Shown here: piece by piece, positions 1 through 10,617 of the stretch
Position numbering within the stretch: the stretch's first letter is position 1
Layout of the letters: the number at the start of each line of letters is the position of its first letter
Source of the DNA: Branchiostoma lanceolatum
Lineage: Eukaryota; Chordata; Leptocardii; Amphioxiformes; Branchiostomatidae
NCBI RefSeq assembly: GCF_035083965.1
Contig: NC_089724.1
Coordinates: forward strand, 253,001 to 317,000
DNA length: 64,000 bases
Reading direction: 5' to 3'
Translations under genes and position numbers: made by a program
The notes under the pieces: model-generated
What the model was told of the DNA's origin: nothing
Seen by the model: the letters and a program-made list of their open reading frames with translations, nothing else
Database searches by the model: none

Positions 1-312
1 GTGTATCTTTTGTACTAATCATGGCACAATCAGTTGGTATTTAGATCTCTTTGATTGTCTATTCTAGAAACCATACAATTTCTCACCTAAGTATCCAGTA
101 ACCTCACAGTCACCCTTGATTTAAATGGGGTCCTCCTGATGAGTGATGTGAATAGTTCTTTTGGAAATAGAATCCCCCTTGCGCGTGGAAAGATGATAAA
201 AAGATGGATGATTGTGGTGAATATGGGACATGCAAATTCGTATAAAACAGTTTTGGGGGTACGTTTTGCTGGGGCAGCGCTAGCTAACTTCAACATTCCA
301 AATGTCTTTCAG
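1..312. other. No gene seen; 5' flank or intron
   Basis: No exon or repeat can be supported here. An open frame runs through into the exon at 313, but a good acceptor (ctttcag) just before 313 suggests this is intron. Confidence 0.5.
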
Positions 313-420
313 GAACTAATCGTGAGAATGGCAGCAATCTTTGACAACACGGGTATCCTATATCTGCTGGTGGAAAAGCTACAGTGGACAGATGAGGATC
401 TCGCGTTCACACCTAGAAAG
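313..420 (+). CDS. Gene 1 exon: ankyrin-like repeat segment
   Basis: The exon has 36 codons, phase 0 at both ends, flanked by ctttcag and an AAG|GTAATA donor. It encodes a helix-turn-helix pattern like an ankyrin repeat (ELIVRMAAIFDN then GILYLLVEKL). It joins in phase to the exon at 3551, which is more clearly ankyrin-like. Ankyrin repeats before a KAP NTPase are known in animal Kidins220/ARMS proteins. The assignment rests on splice signals, phase and a weak motif, so it is less certain than the later exons. More ankyrin exons may lie upstream of the window. Confidence 0.5.
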
Positions 421-701
421 GTAATACGGTCCTTCTCAGATGTATGTGACGAGCAACTGAAGAAGAACACAAAAAGCCCGCTTTACATTCGTTTTCAAAA
501 GCACTTCCCGCAGCCCATGTAACCAGAAACGGGACGTTCTACAACGGCTTCAAGACACCTTCTAGCTCCGTATAACAAAAATGCGTTTTCAAAACTAGCT
601 TGTAGCGTTTTCAGCGCCAGTTTGTTGGTTAGGTGCCACATACTTATGTAAAATGTGAACGACGAAAATCGATCTGTTGGTATTAAAACTGGGTCAAGAA
701 T

Positions 702-1795
702 TAACGTTGGGTAACCTAAATTCGTGGGGTACTTAAAGTCGGGATTTTTCGAAAACGGGGTATTTAGGGATATGTGCTAGATGCAACATAAGTAATACCG
801 CAAGAAATGCAAACCTGACAGACTTACGTATTCAGAACACTGTCTGAAAAGCTTCGATAAGCATGGATTATAAGGCGACGAGGTCAAAAACTCTCCGTCC
901 CTTATTGGAACAGTCTGAGGGCTTCGTGGGAGAAGTACACAACATGGTTGTCGGCTGGTTTATAAGAAAAATGTCACATCCGCTTCCTGCTAAACACAAT
1001 TATTTACAAGACAACTTATTACAATCTCTTTTGCTAACCTACAACTGGATTCTAAGTGTGATTAATCATCAAAACTCCTCTCTGTTGCTACAACCTACGG
1101 AACGTGTATTTTCCCGCCGCCATATTGTTAACCAGAATCCTGTTGTCAAGCAGACGACAAAGGTTTGTGAGGAACACTTTTTTGTCTAAATGCTGCGTGT
1201 GATAGTGGACTGAGGAAGATATTTTCCTCAAAGTTTGATCCTAACACAACAAGGAACACATGGACATAGTAGTATTACCATTGCTACGGCATCCAGCTAA
1301 CTTGCCATGAATAATGTAACGTTACACGTTGCCCGATGATGACGATGGGCCGACTTTGAGTGAAGTTCTACCGACTCAACACACGGCTTGTTCCCGAACT
1401 GGCCTGATGTGTGCGGTACGGCCGTTTTTTCGTGTATTTTTTTTACTTGGACACGTCTATATCCATAGCACTCTCCTCAAGCCAAGGATGGAACGAATTG
1501 CTGCTGTATAAAATGTGATTAGCGGTAAGATATTCAAGACGAATCTTCTCTCCCGAATTAATGTGCCCCCCTGTCCGACAACACCCTCATTGCGCGTGCG
1601 GCGGACGGTAGTTTCAAGTTGAAATATTATGGTGTCAGCACGACTAGAGACAAAATCTACCATATATATGATTAGTGCAAAGATACTACATGATACTGAC
1701 AGAATAATAGAAAAAAAGGATGTTTTATTGTTCTGCTAGATTGATTTCAGTCAACCATTATCGGAAAAATCCCGAATTTAGGTTACCCAACGTTA
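702..1795. mobile_element. DNA transposon remnant with 23-bp terminal inverted repeats
   Basis: Positions 702-724 and 1773-1795 are inverted copies of each other (core GTTGGGTAACCTAAATTCG). They enclose about 1.1 kb. Both ends continue inward with a related GGGATTTTTC motif. The 108-residue open frame at 863-1189 inside it has no domain I recognise. I see no convincing target-site duplication. The element lies in the first visible intron of gene 1. Confidence 0.6.
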
Positions 1796-3550
1796 CCTGA
1801 ATGATCGAAATCATTTAGAACAAGTTTTGTAGAAATATTCTCGGCGTACAAAGAAGCGCTAGAAACTCATAATGTAGAGCGGAGGTTGGTATATCTCCAG
1901 TCGACGTAGATGTTTTGAAAAGTCCGTATAGTCAAATACTGGCTGCGACTCAGACAACTAGACGGTTCTTCGCATCCTCTCCAAGTAGTCGCACTTCTGT
2001 CCCAACATCATTTACCAGAGACTAATCGTAGAAAAAAATTGATTCACCCTGTAAATGTAATACTCGACAACAGCGGCTACTCATTCATTTGGAATACCGA
2101 CAGCTTTGATATGGGCATACATTGTTGAGCGTTGGGTGCAATGCATGCATGGCTTTTGGTATAAAACCTGGTTCTCCCAGTTCTTTCCTTTAGTCACTGA
2201 CGAAAGATAGTGGATGCTGTCTGAAACATCTGTTTCAAAATTCGATCCAGATGCTTGAGTAACTATTTTTGGCGAAGAGACAAAAAGCTTATCTTCATGC
2301 AATAACAATATAAACAAGAGTCCGTAGGACACAATTCTCCGTGAAGTATTTATAGTGTGTACATTGTGGGTGAGGTGTTTGTTAATTTCCTTTGCTAGTG
2401 ACCTGCTCAGTTGTAAGATAAATGCATGAAATGGATCTTGATGTCAGGTGTGAAATCACAGACAATTGCTATCCTGGTTTATTTTGTTGTATTTGGCGAT
2501 TAATTGTGTAGGGATGGGCCATACTGTATAATTGTTAATGATGGCCCCAGACTTTAATGGTTTGGTCAATTTTATGTCATCTTTATCATGAAGCACTATT
2601 TCTCGATTAGAACCGTCAGTCCTATATCATTTTGTGATACTTTAATACCTATGCAGCAACGCAACCGTGGGTTGTATGTGAAGCCAGGTGTGAAAAGTGC
2701 ATTTTTGATAAGCGGTAATTAAAGAATTAAAAGTATTGACCCACACAAATTGCATCTCTGCACAGTCCAAGTAGTGTTTTAGAGCAAGTAAAGAAAAAGA
2801 GATTAATTATCTTTTTCTTTCAATACAGGAGTGGTCAACCTGCGGAAAAGTACGTTTTCACAGTATGGCACAGATGGGATCTAGAAATTCCGGGAAAAGT
2901 CACAAATTTAGATCTAGATGGCCCCTTTTGAAGATTATCAACGAACCATTCAGCCTTACAACTAAGATGTTTCAGAAATCACAAATATGCAGTAAATTCT
3001 CTTTCCACAATTTATTGCAGGCATGCCTGATCTATAGCTATCAACCTATTTGCAATAAAAAAGACTAATTTGTATTATCGTAACATTTCACGAAAGTCAA
3101 AGGTCACCGGATCTCTCAATCCGGTGAACCATCCGGAAGTGACACTGGTCCGGCCCGCGCGCACTTTTCTGAGAGATATATCTCAACAATCTTTCATCAC
3201 CTGCGTAAACTAGGGCGTTTTTGCGATATAACTGACCAGACGATTTCGACACATTTTCGGCATGTTGGCGATTGCCAAAGGGTAAAAAATTCTTGTTTTT
3301 ATTTCGAAATCAGGCGAAAATCAATGCGCGCGCTGATGTCATCCATAAAATGTACTTACTATGGCCTAACCACAATCATGGTGTTTGACTGACATGTGAT
3401 ATGTCTGGGGGTAGTCAGCAGTGACCCTGCAGTCACGGAATTGACCCACAGCATAACGATAAAGTAAGGTGTTTCAGATACCATTCAATATAGTACGTCT
3501 GCGATTTTCTAATGAAAGTCATCTAAAGTCTTAAAACTGTGTTTTCACAG
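1796..3550. other. Intron sequence, no gene recognised
   Basis: AT-rich intron with only short open frames. Around 3090-3340 there is GC-richer sequence with small inverted motifs (for example CCGGATCTCTCAATCCGG), probably an old transposon fragment. I cannot name a family. Confidence 0.4.
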
Positions 3551-3728
3551 GTTGATACACTACTTCACCTGGCCGTAGGGAAGAGATCTAAGAACTTCGC
3601 GCTGGCGCTGATGGATCTAAACCCCGGCCTCGCTGGGGAGAAGGACAGAAACGGGAAGACGGCGTTGGACCGAGCAGACGGCGAACTGAAGCAGGCATTG
3701 GCGGAGAGCCTGGAGTCCAAACGCAGCA
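3551..3728 (+). CDS. Gene 1 exon: ankyrin repeat
   Basis: Acceptor ttttcacag, donor A|GTGAGT; starts in phase 0 and ends in phase 1. It encodes an ankyrin-type sequence, TLLHLAVGKRSKNFALALMD, followed by GLAGEKDRNGKTALDRA. These are the canonical 'LLHLA' helix 1 and 'D..GKTALD.A' turn-helix of an ankyrin repeat. The exon sits directly before the KAP P-loop exon, matching the ANK-then-KAP order of Kidins220-like proteins. The role is probably protein binding. Confidence 0.75.
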
Positions 3729-3881
3729 GTGAGTGTTTGAAATAACGTAAAAGGGGGAAGTAGCTTTGAGATACCCTCTTAGGGATTTTTGGAGGGTATT
3801 GGTTGAAAATCGAAAAATTGGCCACCAAAACATATTACTTAACACTAATGCCTCAACTGTGCAGTTCTCAGATTATCTTCA

Positions 3882-3904
3882 CACACACACGTGCGTGCAC
3901 ACAC

Positions 3905-3970
<66 letters not shown>

Positions 3971-4088
3971 ATGTGTGTGTGCCTTTGTGCGCGTGTGTAT
4001 GTGTATATGTGTGCGTGTTTGTTTGTGTGTGTGTGTGTATATGTGTGTTTGTGTGTGTATGTGTGAATGTGTGTGTATATTTGTGTGT
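3882..4088. repeat. Compound (CA)n-(TA)n-(TG)n microsatellite
   Basis: A short CA tract leads into about 60 bases of pure TA alternation and then into imperfect TG with T and C interruptions. Long open frames on both strands here (IYIYIY, VCVCVC) are artefacts of the dinucleotide period. Intronic in gene 1. Confidence 0.95.
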
Positions 4089-4341
4089 CACTTGACCTAT
4101 GTATTGTATCTTTATTACTTTCTGTGTACTATTTGTATCATTTATATTACTTAATTATCATTATATTTATCGACTATAAGCTATACATGCTCCCCCTTCC
4201 TCCTGCACTTTTATTGCTAATCGCATTATGTACTTTAAATAAATAAACAATGGTGACAGTATTGTTTACTCATCGTTTCGAATATCATGTAATTAAATAA
4301 GTGTACCCGCTCTGCTAATTCTGGCGATGCTTTGTTCACAG

Positions 4342-4509
4342 TAAGCTTGAAGAGTGACAGCCACTTCGGGGAGGACTCCCTGGGCTACCAAGTTTACGCC
4401 CAAACAATTGCCAATATCATAACGGACGAGTCCACTACCATGCCTATCACTGTGGGAATTTATGCACGCTGGGGGAAAGGCAAGTCCTTCGTCCTCAACC
4501 AGATCAAAG
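4342..4509 (+). CDS. Gene 1 exon: KAP NTPase Walker A
   Basis: Acceptor ttgttcacag, donor G|GTGAGG; 2 nt complete the previous codon and it ends in phase 1. It encodes the KAP signature start (GEDSLGYQVYAQTIANII), then PITVGIYARWGKGKSF, which contains the P-loop WGKGKS. KAP-family NTPases have this 'VGIYG.WG.GKS' motif close to the N-terminus of the domain, as here (about residues 134-144 of the chain). The P-loop binds the nucleotide phosphates and all expected residues are present. Confidence 0.9.
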
Positions 4510-4758
4510 GTGAGGGTCATTGATGTCATATTTCACTCTCTATTTCAGGAAAAGAAATACAGTGTTTTTTCTATGTTTTCCCTTCCATTTCTATCCAAAG
4601 GCGTCACACCGCCATTATTTAAACAAGGACGTTAAATATTTAACTTTCTTGATTTAATCAGATGGTCTGACGTGTGGCATGGAAGTGGAGGGGGCTACTA
4701 TCGTTTTGTTAAACCGTCTTCAAAAGAGTTACGATGTTGCTGCCATCTTCTTTTTTAG

Positions 4759-5491
4759 TGGCGATTAATGAAAATATAGATAAACGAAAAAAGCTACACC
4801 AAAGCAACGAGCAGAGTAAAGCTGAGGAAACAACCCCCACCGTTCCAGAAAATAACCGCCACCGCGTCCAGGAGACAACCGGCACATCAGGTTCCTTTCG
4901 CTCTGGAAATAACAGCAGGCGGAATCTAGCCAAGAAAGCAACCATCTGTGTGAGCTGCTTGGCCCTCCTGCTCTTCTTTGGAACTGTGGTAGGGGGCATC
5001 TTGTCCCACATGTACTACCCCGCCATCTTCGCGATTGTTCTGAGCGTCGGTACCATTTTTAGCATCTGCATCTGCACGATTGCTGCTTTTCTCGCCAGAA
5101 GGATTTTGCTGAAGGCCTTTCCTTTATTATTCTGGATTTCAAGGAAGCAAAACCTTAAGCTGATTGGGCAGTGGCTAGATCTGCTAAAACTGGATCTGCC
5201 GGACTCGCCGAATCGAAAAACAAATATTAAGAAAGATCCCAATCCGCCGGACTCAGATCAAAAAGCAGACACTACCAATCCTCAGATTGAGGTCATTCAT
5301 GTGGAGTTCAATGCCTGGTTGTACTCCGGCTGCTCTGTGCTCTGGGCAGGAATCGTCACCGAGCTGTGTGAGAAAGTCGAGGAGAAAATCGGCCCGGGGA
5401 CAACCCGGTTGTACCGCGCCATCCATGACAAGATCAATCATCCGCAGGCATGGCAGGGAAGACCACCATTGCTAGATAGGCTGTGGGTTAG
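4759..5491 (+). CDS. Gene 1 exon: KAP NTPase, two membrane helices and W-box
   Basis: The start at 4759 uses acceptor cttcttttttag. It is the only one found that keeps phase with the Walker A exon. The exon opens with a charged linker, then two hydrophobic helices (KATICVSCLALLLFFGTVVG and YPAIFAIVLSVGTIFSICIC), a basic linker, and the KAP 'W' motif VEFNAWLYSGCSVLWAGIV. Membrane helices inserted between Walker A and this motif are a hallmark of the animal KAP group, which sits on the inner face of the membrane. The exon ends in phase 2 at AG|GTATGT. The ATG at 4734 would place a start inside the intron and is not used here. Confidence 0.85.
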
Positions 5492-6128
5492 GTATGTGTC
5501 AGTTCAACCTTCGTTTAAAAAATGATTTTGTTAGGTCACAACGACTTAATTTTATGGATGACATCCTCGTTCGCATTGATTTTCGCCTGTTCTAAATAAA
5601 TCACCTCCTCCGAGGCCCCACGGAACTCCGAAATTAATTTGCCGACTCATAGTGCCGCAAAAGGCCAGCATTGTGCCGACTTGTTGTAAAACTCGTTATG
5701 TACTACCACCAAATACGTCAGCCTCAAAGTTCACAAGCAAACTGGGGGCGTAATTGTGGATTGGTATGCCATCGACGTTGGCGAGTGGGATGTACCTTCT
5801 TCAAATATAGATCTGTTGTTTGTTTGGTTCAGTGTATTCTGTGGTTCGATTCGCAATACCAGCTTTGTTACACTGTGGTTTAGCAGCTTTTTTTGCTGGA
5901 TTTCTTTTTTTCGCCCTCTCGCATTTTTTGGGGGCCTCCAGATGATGTCATCCATAAAACTAAGTCAGTGTGGCAATATCATCAAAGATAGTAGATGCAA
6001 GACACTGCAAACAGCTAAAATGGAATTTTAACTTTCCGATTCACGCTTTGTTCACGCGCACATATGCAACTGGATGCAAGGCTGTTTCAGCAAACCAACA
6101 ACATTCCTTTCCCATGTTTTACTGCCAG
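5492..6128. other. Intron, no gene recognised
   Basis: Intron between the W-box exon and the third membrane helix. Short open frames on both strands have no recognisable domain. No repeat is identified. Confidence 0.5.
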
Positions 6129-6210
6129 GTTGTTGATCGCGGCGATTCTGGGGATAGTACTGATTGTGTTAGCAGTTCAACTGGGCGTCAATGGAGGTTC
6201 CCCTTCTGTG
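6129..6210 (+). CDS. Gene 1 exon: third membrane helix of the KAP domain
   Basis: Acceptor ttactgccag, donor GTG|GTAGGT; 82 nt, starting with 1 nt to finish the previous codon and ending in phase 0. It encodes LLIAAILGIVLIVLAVQLGV, a single strong transmembrane helix, followed by a Gly/Ser turn. It is one of the second pair of helices in the KAP insert. The exon is too short for standard ORF calling and is identified by phase, splice sites and hydrophobicity. Confidence 0.75.
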
Positions 6211-6351
6211 GTAGGTTTAGAGTGCTACCTTAAGAATGGTTAATGCTTAATGATAATGGTTATTTTTGTCTCTGAAGAAACTGTTTCTCAAGCAAATTTT
6301 TCTGAACGTTTAACCTTCATCGGCGCATCTCTGTGTTTCTGTTATTTACAG

Positions 6352-6516
6352 ATTGCAATAGAGATTCTCAGTGGCATCCTACTTAGCGTGGGATGTTTGA
6401 CGCACGCCAAACAAATCTGGTCGTTCCTTGAGAAAATGGTGATGTCCCAGAGAGATCAGCTGATGGCTCAGATGGAGAAACCCAACTTTGACGAGGAGCT
6501 GGGGTTCATGGCGAAG
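6352..6516 (+). CDS. Gene 1 exon: fourth membrane helix and coiled linker
   Basis: Acceptor tttacag, donor AAG|GTAAGT; 55 codons, phase 0 on both sides. It starts with a hydrophobic helix (IAIEILSGILLSVGCLTH) and continues with a polar helical stretch (KQIWSFLEKMVMSQRDQLMA) that leads toward Walker B. Four inserted helices, in two pairs, match the animal KAP architecture. Confidence 0.8.
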
Positions 6517-6600
6517 GTAAGTCTCCTGACATAACTGGAGATCTGATCAAATGAATGCCATCAGTAGGCAAGGCAAGCCATGGAACTTTAAGACTTAAGT

Positions 6601-6690
6601 CTTGTATTCACAAGCAAGGAAATTATAACAGCCGACGTTTCGATGATAGCTTTTTGTCGGCTGTTATGGATTCCTTGGTTGTGAATAACT
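6601..6690. repeat. Imperfect hairpin, MITE-like
   Basis: The two halves (6601-6636 and about 6655-6690) are imperfect inverted copies around AACAGCCGAC/GTCGGCTGTT. The size and symmetry suggest a small non-autonomous DNA element in an intron of gene 1. No target duplication is resolved. Confidence 0.5.
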
Positions 6691-6960
6691 TTGTTAATCG
6701 ATATCCATCTATCTATCACCAGCCATCTGAAACTCTGCAGGGATATTGCACAATACAAAAAAATCGAGCAACTGAATAAATGCTCTGAAGAGAATTTATC
6801 CCGTTGCTTGATTTGTTTTGCATTATCTAATTTTCTACCAGGATATGTAACCTCCTTCGACGTTATAATGACATTATAGATTTGTGATAGACTTTTACAG
6901 CGTTTTATCTGCTTGTAGCATCATTCTTTACAATTTCTGACAAGTTTCATTCTAACACAG

Positions 6961-7095
6961 GTGAAGAAAGAAGTCGAGGTGGTGACTGGTTTATTGCGGT
7001 ACTTCGAGAAAGTCTGGAAGAAGCAGTATCGGGTTGTTATTGTAGTGGACGATTTGGACAGATGCCCGACAGACAGAGTCACCAAAGTCATCGAG
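6961..7095 (+). CDS. Gene 1 exon: KAP NTPase Walker B
   Basis: Acceptor ctaacacag; 45 codons, phase 0 to phase 0. It encodes RVVIVVDDLDRCPTDRVTKV. A hydrophobic strand followed by DDLDRCP is the diagnostic KAP Walker B motif, with the adjacent acidic residues that coordinate Mg and activate water. All are intact. The donor (GAG|GTGCTT) is weaker than the others. The next in-phase exon is at 7618. Confidence 0.9.
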
Positions 7096-7617
7096 GTGCT
7101 TCCTACTTCTGATTACACCTTCAACACCACAACACTAATTTTATGTCGCGTACAAAGAACATAAGAAGTGAATGATGTATTATCCCGAATAAATGAACTA
7201 CCGTACTTAATTCATGAAATTATCTTATGGCGAAAATGGTTAAATGATGAAAACTACCGTTGTTAAACGGAAAACATGTAATGCCTTTGTCACAATTGCA
7301 CTGATCCCGTAGTCCACATGTAGTGTAGCCGATCCAAGCCTCGACCGGGCTCTGAAGTCGGGGTGACACCGGCTTGAGTAATAGCTGCGAACACGCAGAC
7401 ACAACCAATATCAGTACCACCGTAGCAGGTTAACCTCCTTCACGGAGGTAAAAATCTGGCTATGTAGCAGTGTACAAATAATGTAGACCTTTGTGTTATG
7501 AGATTATTCTAACATTCATTGGTATCATTTTCTCAGATTCCCCTGTCTGGTTTAACTTGTGGCGCAAGATAGATTAGACCGAAAGTGTTGGATTTATGCA
7601 CAATCTCATTCCTCCAG
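7096..7617. other. Intron, no gene recognised
   Basis: No exon or repeat can be supported. A GC-richer patch near 7300-7400 may be transposon debris. Confidence 0.4.
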
Positions 7618-7745
7618 GCAGTGAGCATCCTCCTGTCCGACCGAGACTCCCCCTTCATCTCCATCCTGGCAGTAGACCCCAGGATTGTCGTCAAGAGCAT
7701 CGAGGCTAGTTATGGGGACATGATGAAGGACGGCGACATCAACGG
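7618..7745 (+). CDS. Gene 1 exon: KAP NTPase conserved core
   Basis: Acceptor cattcctccag, donor GG|GTACAG; starts in phase 0 and ends in phase 2. It encodes SPFISILAVDPRIVVKSIEA, the strongly conserved KAP segment just after Walker B (pattern 'pF...lAvDprivv.aIe'). The split glycine at its end is completed by the exon at 8043. Confidence 0.9.
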
Positions 7746-8042
7746 GTACAGATCTAGAACTTTGTTCTTGTGGGAGTTCATTTTGGTAATATCGGTAATC
7801 GGCACATGTTCTCACGTTCCATCAACAGACCACTACACATTATTTGAATCAAAATCTTTTCAAAGTTTGACAAACTGAGAAACAACGAACAAGCAGTCAA
7901 ACACCAGTCCAGTATGTAATTTGATTGGTCTTTCTTTACACTCAGTCTTGTGCATACAATAACATACCTCTAAATTCTAACGTTCCTCTTTCCTTTGCCA
8001 GCCATGATTTCACTTCTGGTCCGATATTTGCCTCGTGTGTAG

Positions 8043-8463
8043 GTACGAGTACCTGAAGAAAATAGTACAGTTGCCCATCTGCCTGCCGCATCCGGGTGAG
8101 GAGGGGAGAAAACGTTGTCTTAGGCACATTGTAAAGGCTTCCAGGGGAAAGAAGTTTCAAGAAAAGTTGCCTGAAAAGGAAGATGGAGCCCTGCTGAGGA
8201 GAGGGCTGCGGATACTTCTTTATCATTGGAGGGATGACAGCGAATCTGAAAAGTCAGTCCCCCACACAGCTGGGCAATTGGGAAGTGACGTCGCCGACAT
8301 GAACCTTTTTCTGATGAACGCCATCGAGAGTCTACCGGGGGACGAGGTCCTTCGATACGTATCCGGAAATCCACGGCAAATGCGGCGCATCTTCAACATC
8401 CTTTGGGTCTCGGTAGGCCTTCTGTCCCAGCGGCAGAATCGGGAAAAATTCACTCACGAACAG
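8043..8463 (+). CDS. Gene 1 exon: KAP NTPase, EYLKKIVQLP and GNPRQ motifs
   Basis: Acceptor cgtgtgtag, donor CAG|GTATGT. It opens with GYEYLKKIVQLPICLP, another diagnostic KAP motif. A charged variable region follows, then DEVLRYVSGNPRQMRRIFNI, where the GNPR arginine corresponds to the arginine sensor seen in KAP and other STAND-like ATPases. It ends in phase 0. The arginine-rich C-terminal part fits the helical lid of the domain. Confidence 0.9.
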
Positions 8464-8619
8464 GTATGTAACCGTTCTGTGGCAACAGGACTATATTCTT
8501 AAAGTATACGTTCTATAGCATACAATACAATACGAATCAGGGACATTTTATCTAATCTAGCCTGGTGGAACAAAAGCCACATAAGGACCGGATGCTAAGT
8601 TTTTACGATATTTCGTTAG

Positions 8620-8895
8620 TTTTCCAGGTGGATGCTGCTTGTTGAGCAATGGCCCTACAGAATGAGCTGGATCATCCAGTACGTTGAGGACTTCGACCAA
8701 AGGAGAGAGCTGGAGCGTGAAAGGGGGGGATCTTCGGAGGAGGACATTCTGAAGGACAAGTTACTGGTCGACATCTTCGTCAACAAAGTAAAAAAAGAGA
8801 GTGGCACACACAAGGAGTGGAGTCATCTCAACCCATTGGACGATGACCCCGAAATGTTTGAGCTGTTCTTGACTAAAGCCAGATTCACTGTTGAG
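8620..8895 (+). CDS. Gene 1 exon: KAP NTPase C-terminal helical region
   Basis: The start uses acceptor atttcgttag at 8618-8619. This keeps phase and yields FSRWMLLVEQWPYRMSW, matching the conserved KAP 'lseQWPYR.SW' segment. The more obvious ccag at 8626-8627 would leave a 1-nt phase error. The exon has 92 codons and is rich in charged residues (an E/R-rich coil and then a PLDDDPEMFELFL motif). The donor is GAG|GTATGT. Confidence 0.8.
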
Positions 8896-8990
8896 GTATG
8901 TCCATCATTGAATCAAGTTGTATTCTCTCTGTGTCGAATTCCTTTATAGGCAATGGGTTCAAATGGAATTATATACTGCCAGACTCTTTG

Positions 8991-9262
8991 TTGAATGTTC
9001 ACTGTACGCTCGTTCTCATTTAAATGTACACCTTTTGTAATCTCCGTTACCGATTGAAATAAGACGTTCCTGGCATTAGGATATGCCACATATAAGATGT
9101 CAAACTGTAGTTTTTTATGACGACTTAAAACTTTTCTAGCTTTTAAAAACGGCAATTGCGTACCTTATATGTTGCATATCTTCATGTCAGGAACGTCTTA
9201 CTTCTAACGGTAACGGAGATTACAAAATGTGTACATTTAAATGAGAACGAGAGTGTATTCAA
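8991..9262. mobile_element. MITE with about 80-bp terminal inverted repeats
   Basis: 8991-9074 and about 9183-9262 are inverted copies (shared blocks include TCATTTAAATGTACAC, GTAATCTCCGTTACCG and AAGACGTTCCTG). Only about 110 bases separate the arms and there is no coding capacity, as in a non-autonomous fold-back DNA element. Intronic in gene 1. Confidence 0.75.
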
Positions 9263-9379
9263 GTAACGTAATACATACACATGATATATTTGTGTTATTT
9301 TCAGGATGTTTTTTTTTTTTCGTAGACAGCACATAGAATGATCGGTTGATGTACCCGGCATGTTTCATTCTTTGCATGA

Positions 9380-9434
9380 TACGAGGGGTGATCAATTCGT
9401 TCACAGCCTCGCTCAGAAATAAGGTGCACAACTG
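9380..9434. mobile_element. End of a mariner-like MITE (same family as 40707-40898)
   Basis: The sequence starts TACGAGGGGTGATCAAT and continues to AAATAAGGTGCACAAC. It closely resembles the terminal repeat of the element at 40707-40898. Only one end is seen here, so the copy is truncated or too decayed to trace. Confidence 0.45.
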
Positions 9435-9565
9435 AAATTTCGGACATGATTATAAAGTACAGTATGAATCCGTTAATTTATGAATTTCTACCAAAATTCT
9501 AACCATCGCACGAATGCATTTGACGTGACGAAAACCGAACGAAATGAAAACCGCTGTACTTATAG

Positions 9566-9689
9566 GTGTTGCTCTCATTTAAGGACATGCAACGCCTCCT
9601 TCCCTACGCCGTGAACCTTGACCATTCAATCCAGGAGAGGATTAGCTACTCTCGAGCCCAGACTGACGTCGAGAACTTCGAGTCACCAG
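9566..9689 (+). CDS. Gene 1 exon: end of the KAP module
   Basis: Acceptor acttatag, donor CCAG|GTAAGA; phase 0 start, phase 1 end. It encodes VLLSFKDMQRLLPYAVNLDH, then a polar helix. 'LLPY.VNLD' closes the KAP domain in Kidins220-like proteins. A strong donor shows that the transcript continues. The nearest in-phase downstream exon is the NACHT exon at 13893, where the split codon becomes GAT (Asp). Confidence 0.85.
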
Positions 9690-9734
9690 GTAAGACTGTC
9701 ACGCACAGAACCTTTCATAAACATCATGGCAAAA

Positions 9735-10330
9735 GCTGGTGACTAGAAAACTAGAGATAAGCTTGTCTGGAGGACAAAATTTGCTGTACCACTTCTGTCC
9801 TGTATCTGTACAGCCGGTATAACCGCCCTTCGGCGTCATACACCAGCTTCTGTATCTGTATAGCCGGAATAACCACTCTTCAGTGCAGTGCTGCGTACCT
9901 AAACCCCGAACCTGATCCGGATTGGACCTAACGTTTAGGTTCAAGTAAAAAAAAAACAACTAAACGACTGGAAACAAGTCGGGAAAAAAATCTATCGCTT
10001 ATACTCTCCTTTTTGTTTGAAACCACCTTAAACCATCCTTAGATCGTGAAAGTTGCACTGGAAAAATATGACAACATTGCTGTTTTTGTGTTTATAACTG
10101 AACTTTTATGTTTACTACTGACCGTAGATAATTTCGCATATATATTTTTCAAATTGCATGCAAAATATATGCCAATATGCAATTTTACAAGTAACAGGAA
10201 AAACTATTTAGCACACATATGCCATGGGTTCAGGTCCCGACTTTATAAGACAGTCTGAACCTGAACCTCTGGATCTAAATCCGGACCTGAACCTGAACAC
10301 GGGTTTAGGTACACAGCACTACTTCGGTGT
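9735..10330. repeat. Interspersed repeat debris with inverted ends
   Basis: A block around 9840-9905 (GCGTACCTAAACC, and tandem CTGTATCTGTA..CAGCCGG motifs) recurs inverted around 10300-10330 (GGTTTAGGTACACAGCACT). An AT-rich core lies between. Probably a decayed non-autonomous element, family not recognised. A related CAGGTTCAGGT motif occurs near 59500. Confidence 0.4.
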
Positions 10331-10617
10331 AACACACCAGCTTTCTATATTTTGTTATCTTCGCCGAGTACTTGTACTCGGAGAAGATTATGTTTTCGGT
10401 TGAAAAATCTGTTGGGTGGGTCTGTATTTATGTCAGGAGCATAACTCAAGAAAGCTGCAATGAATCTTTATGATTTTCGGTAGGTGTGTAGTGGTTGTGC
10501 AAAGAAAGGTCAAGTTCGAAAATGGCTCACCTTGCGTTTTCAAACAGTACTGCAGCGGACTTCTAATTTTTTGTGTTTGTTTGCATTTAAATGCATTTAA
10601 ATCCTACAACTACTTTT

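Noticed and set aside
139..522. A single-exon 127-codon gene
   Set aside because: A good acceptor at 311-312 and donor at 421 lie within it, and the middle part alone is ankyrin-like and in phase with the next exon.
863..1189. 108-codon frame as a host gene
   Set aside because: It lies wholly inside a terminal-inverted-repeat element and has no domain I recognise.
3766..4154. Open frames rich in IYIYIY and VCVCVC
   Set aside because: Dinucleotide microsatellite artefact on both strands.
4659..4758. An exon starting at 4660 (acceptor ttaatcag) before the membrane-helix exon
   Set aside because: In the phase required by the Walker A exon it reaches a stop (TAA, 4765-4767) and shifts frame relative to the downstream helices. 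The acceptor at 4757-4758 fits exactly.
8626..8631. Acceptor ccag at 8626-8627 for the WPYR exon
   Set aside because: It leaves a 1-nt phase error. The acceptor at 8618-8619 keeps phase and gives the expected KAP residues.
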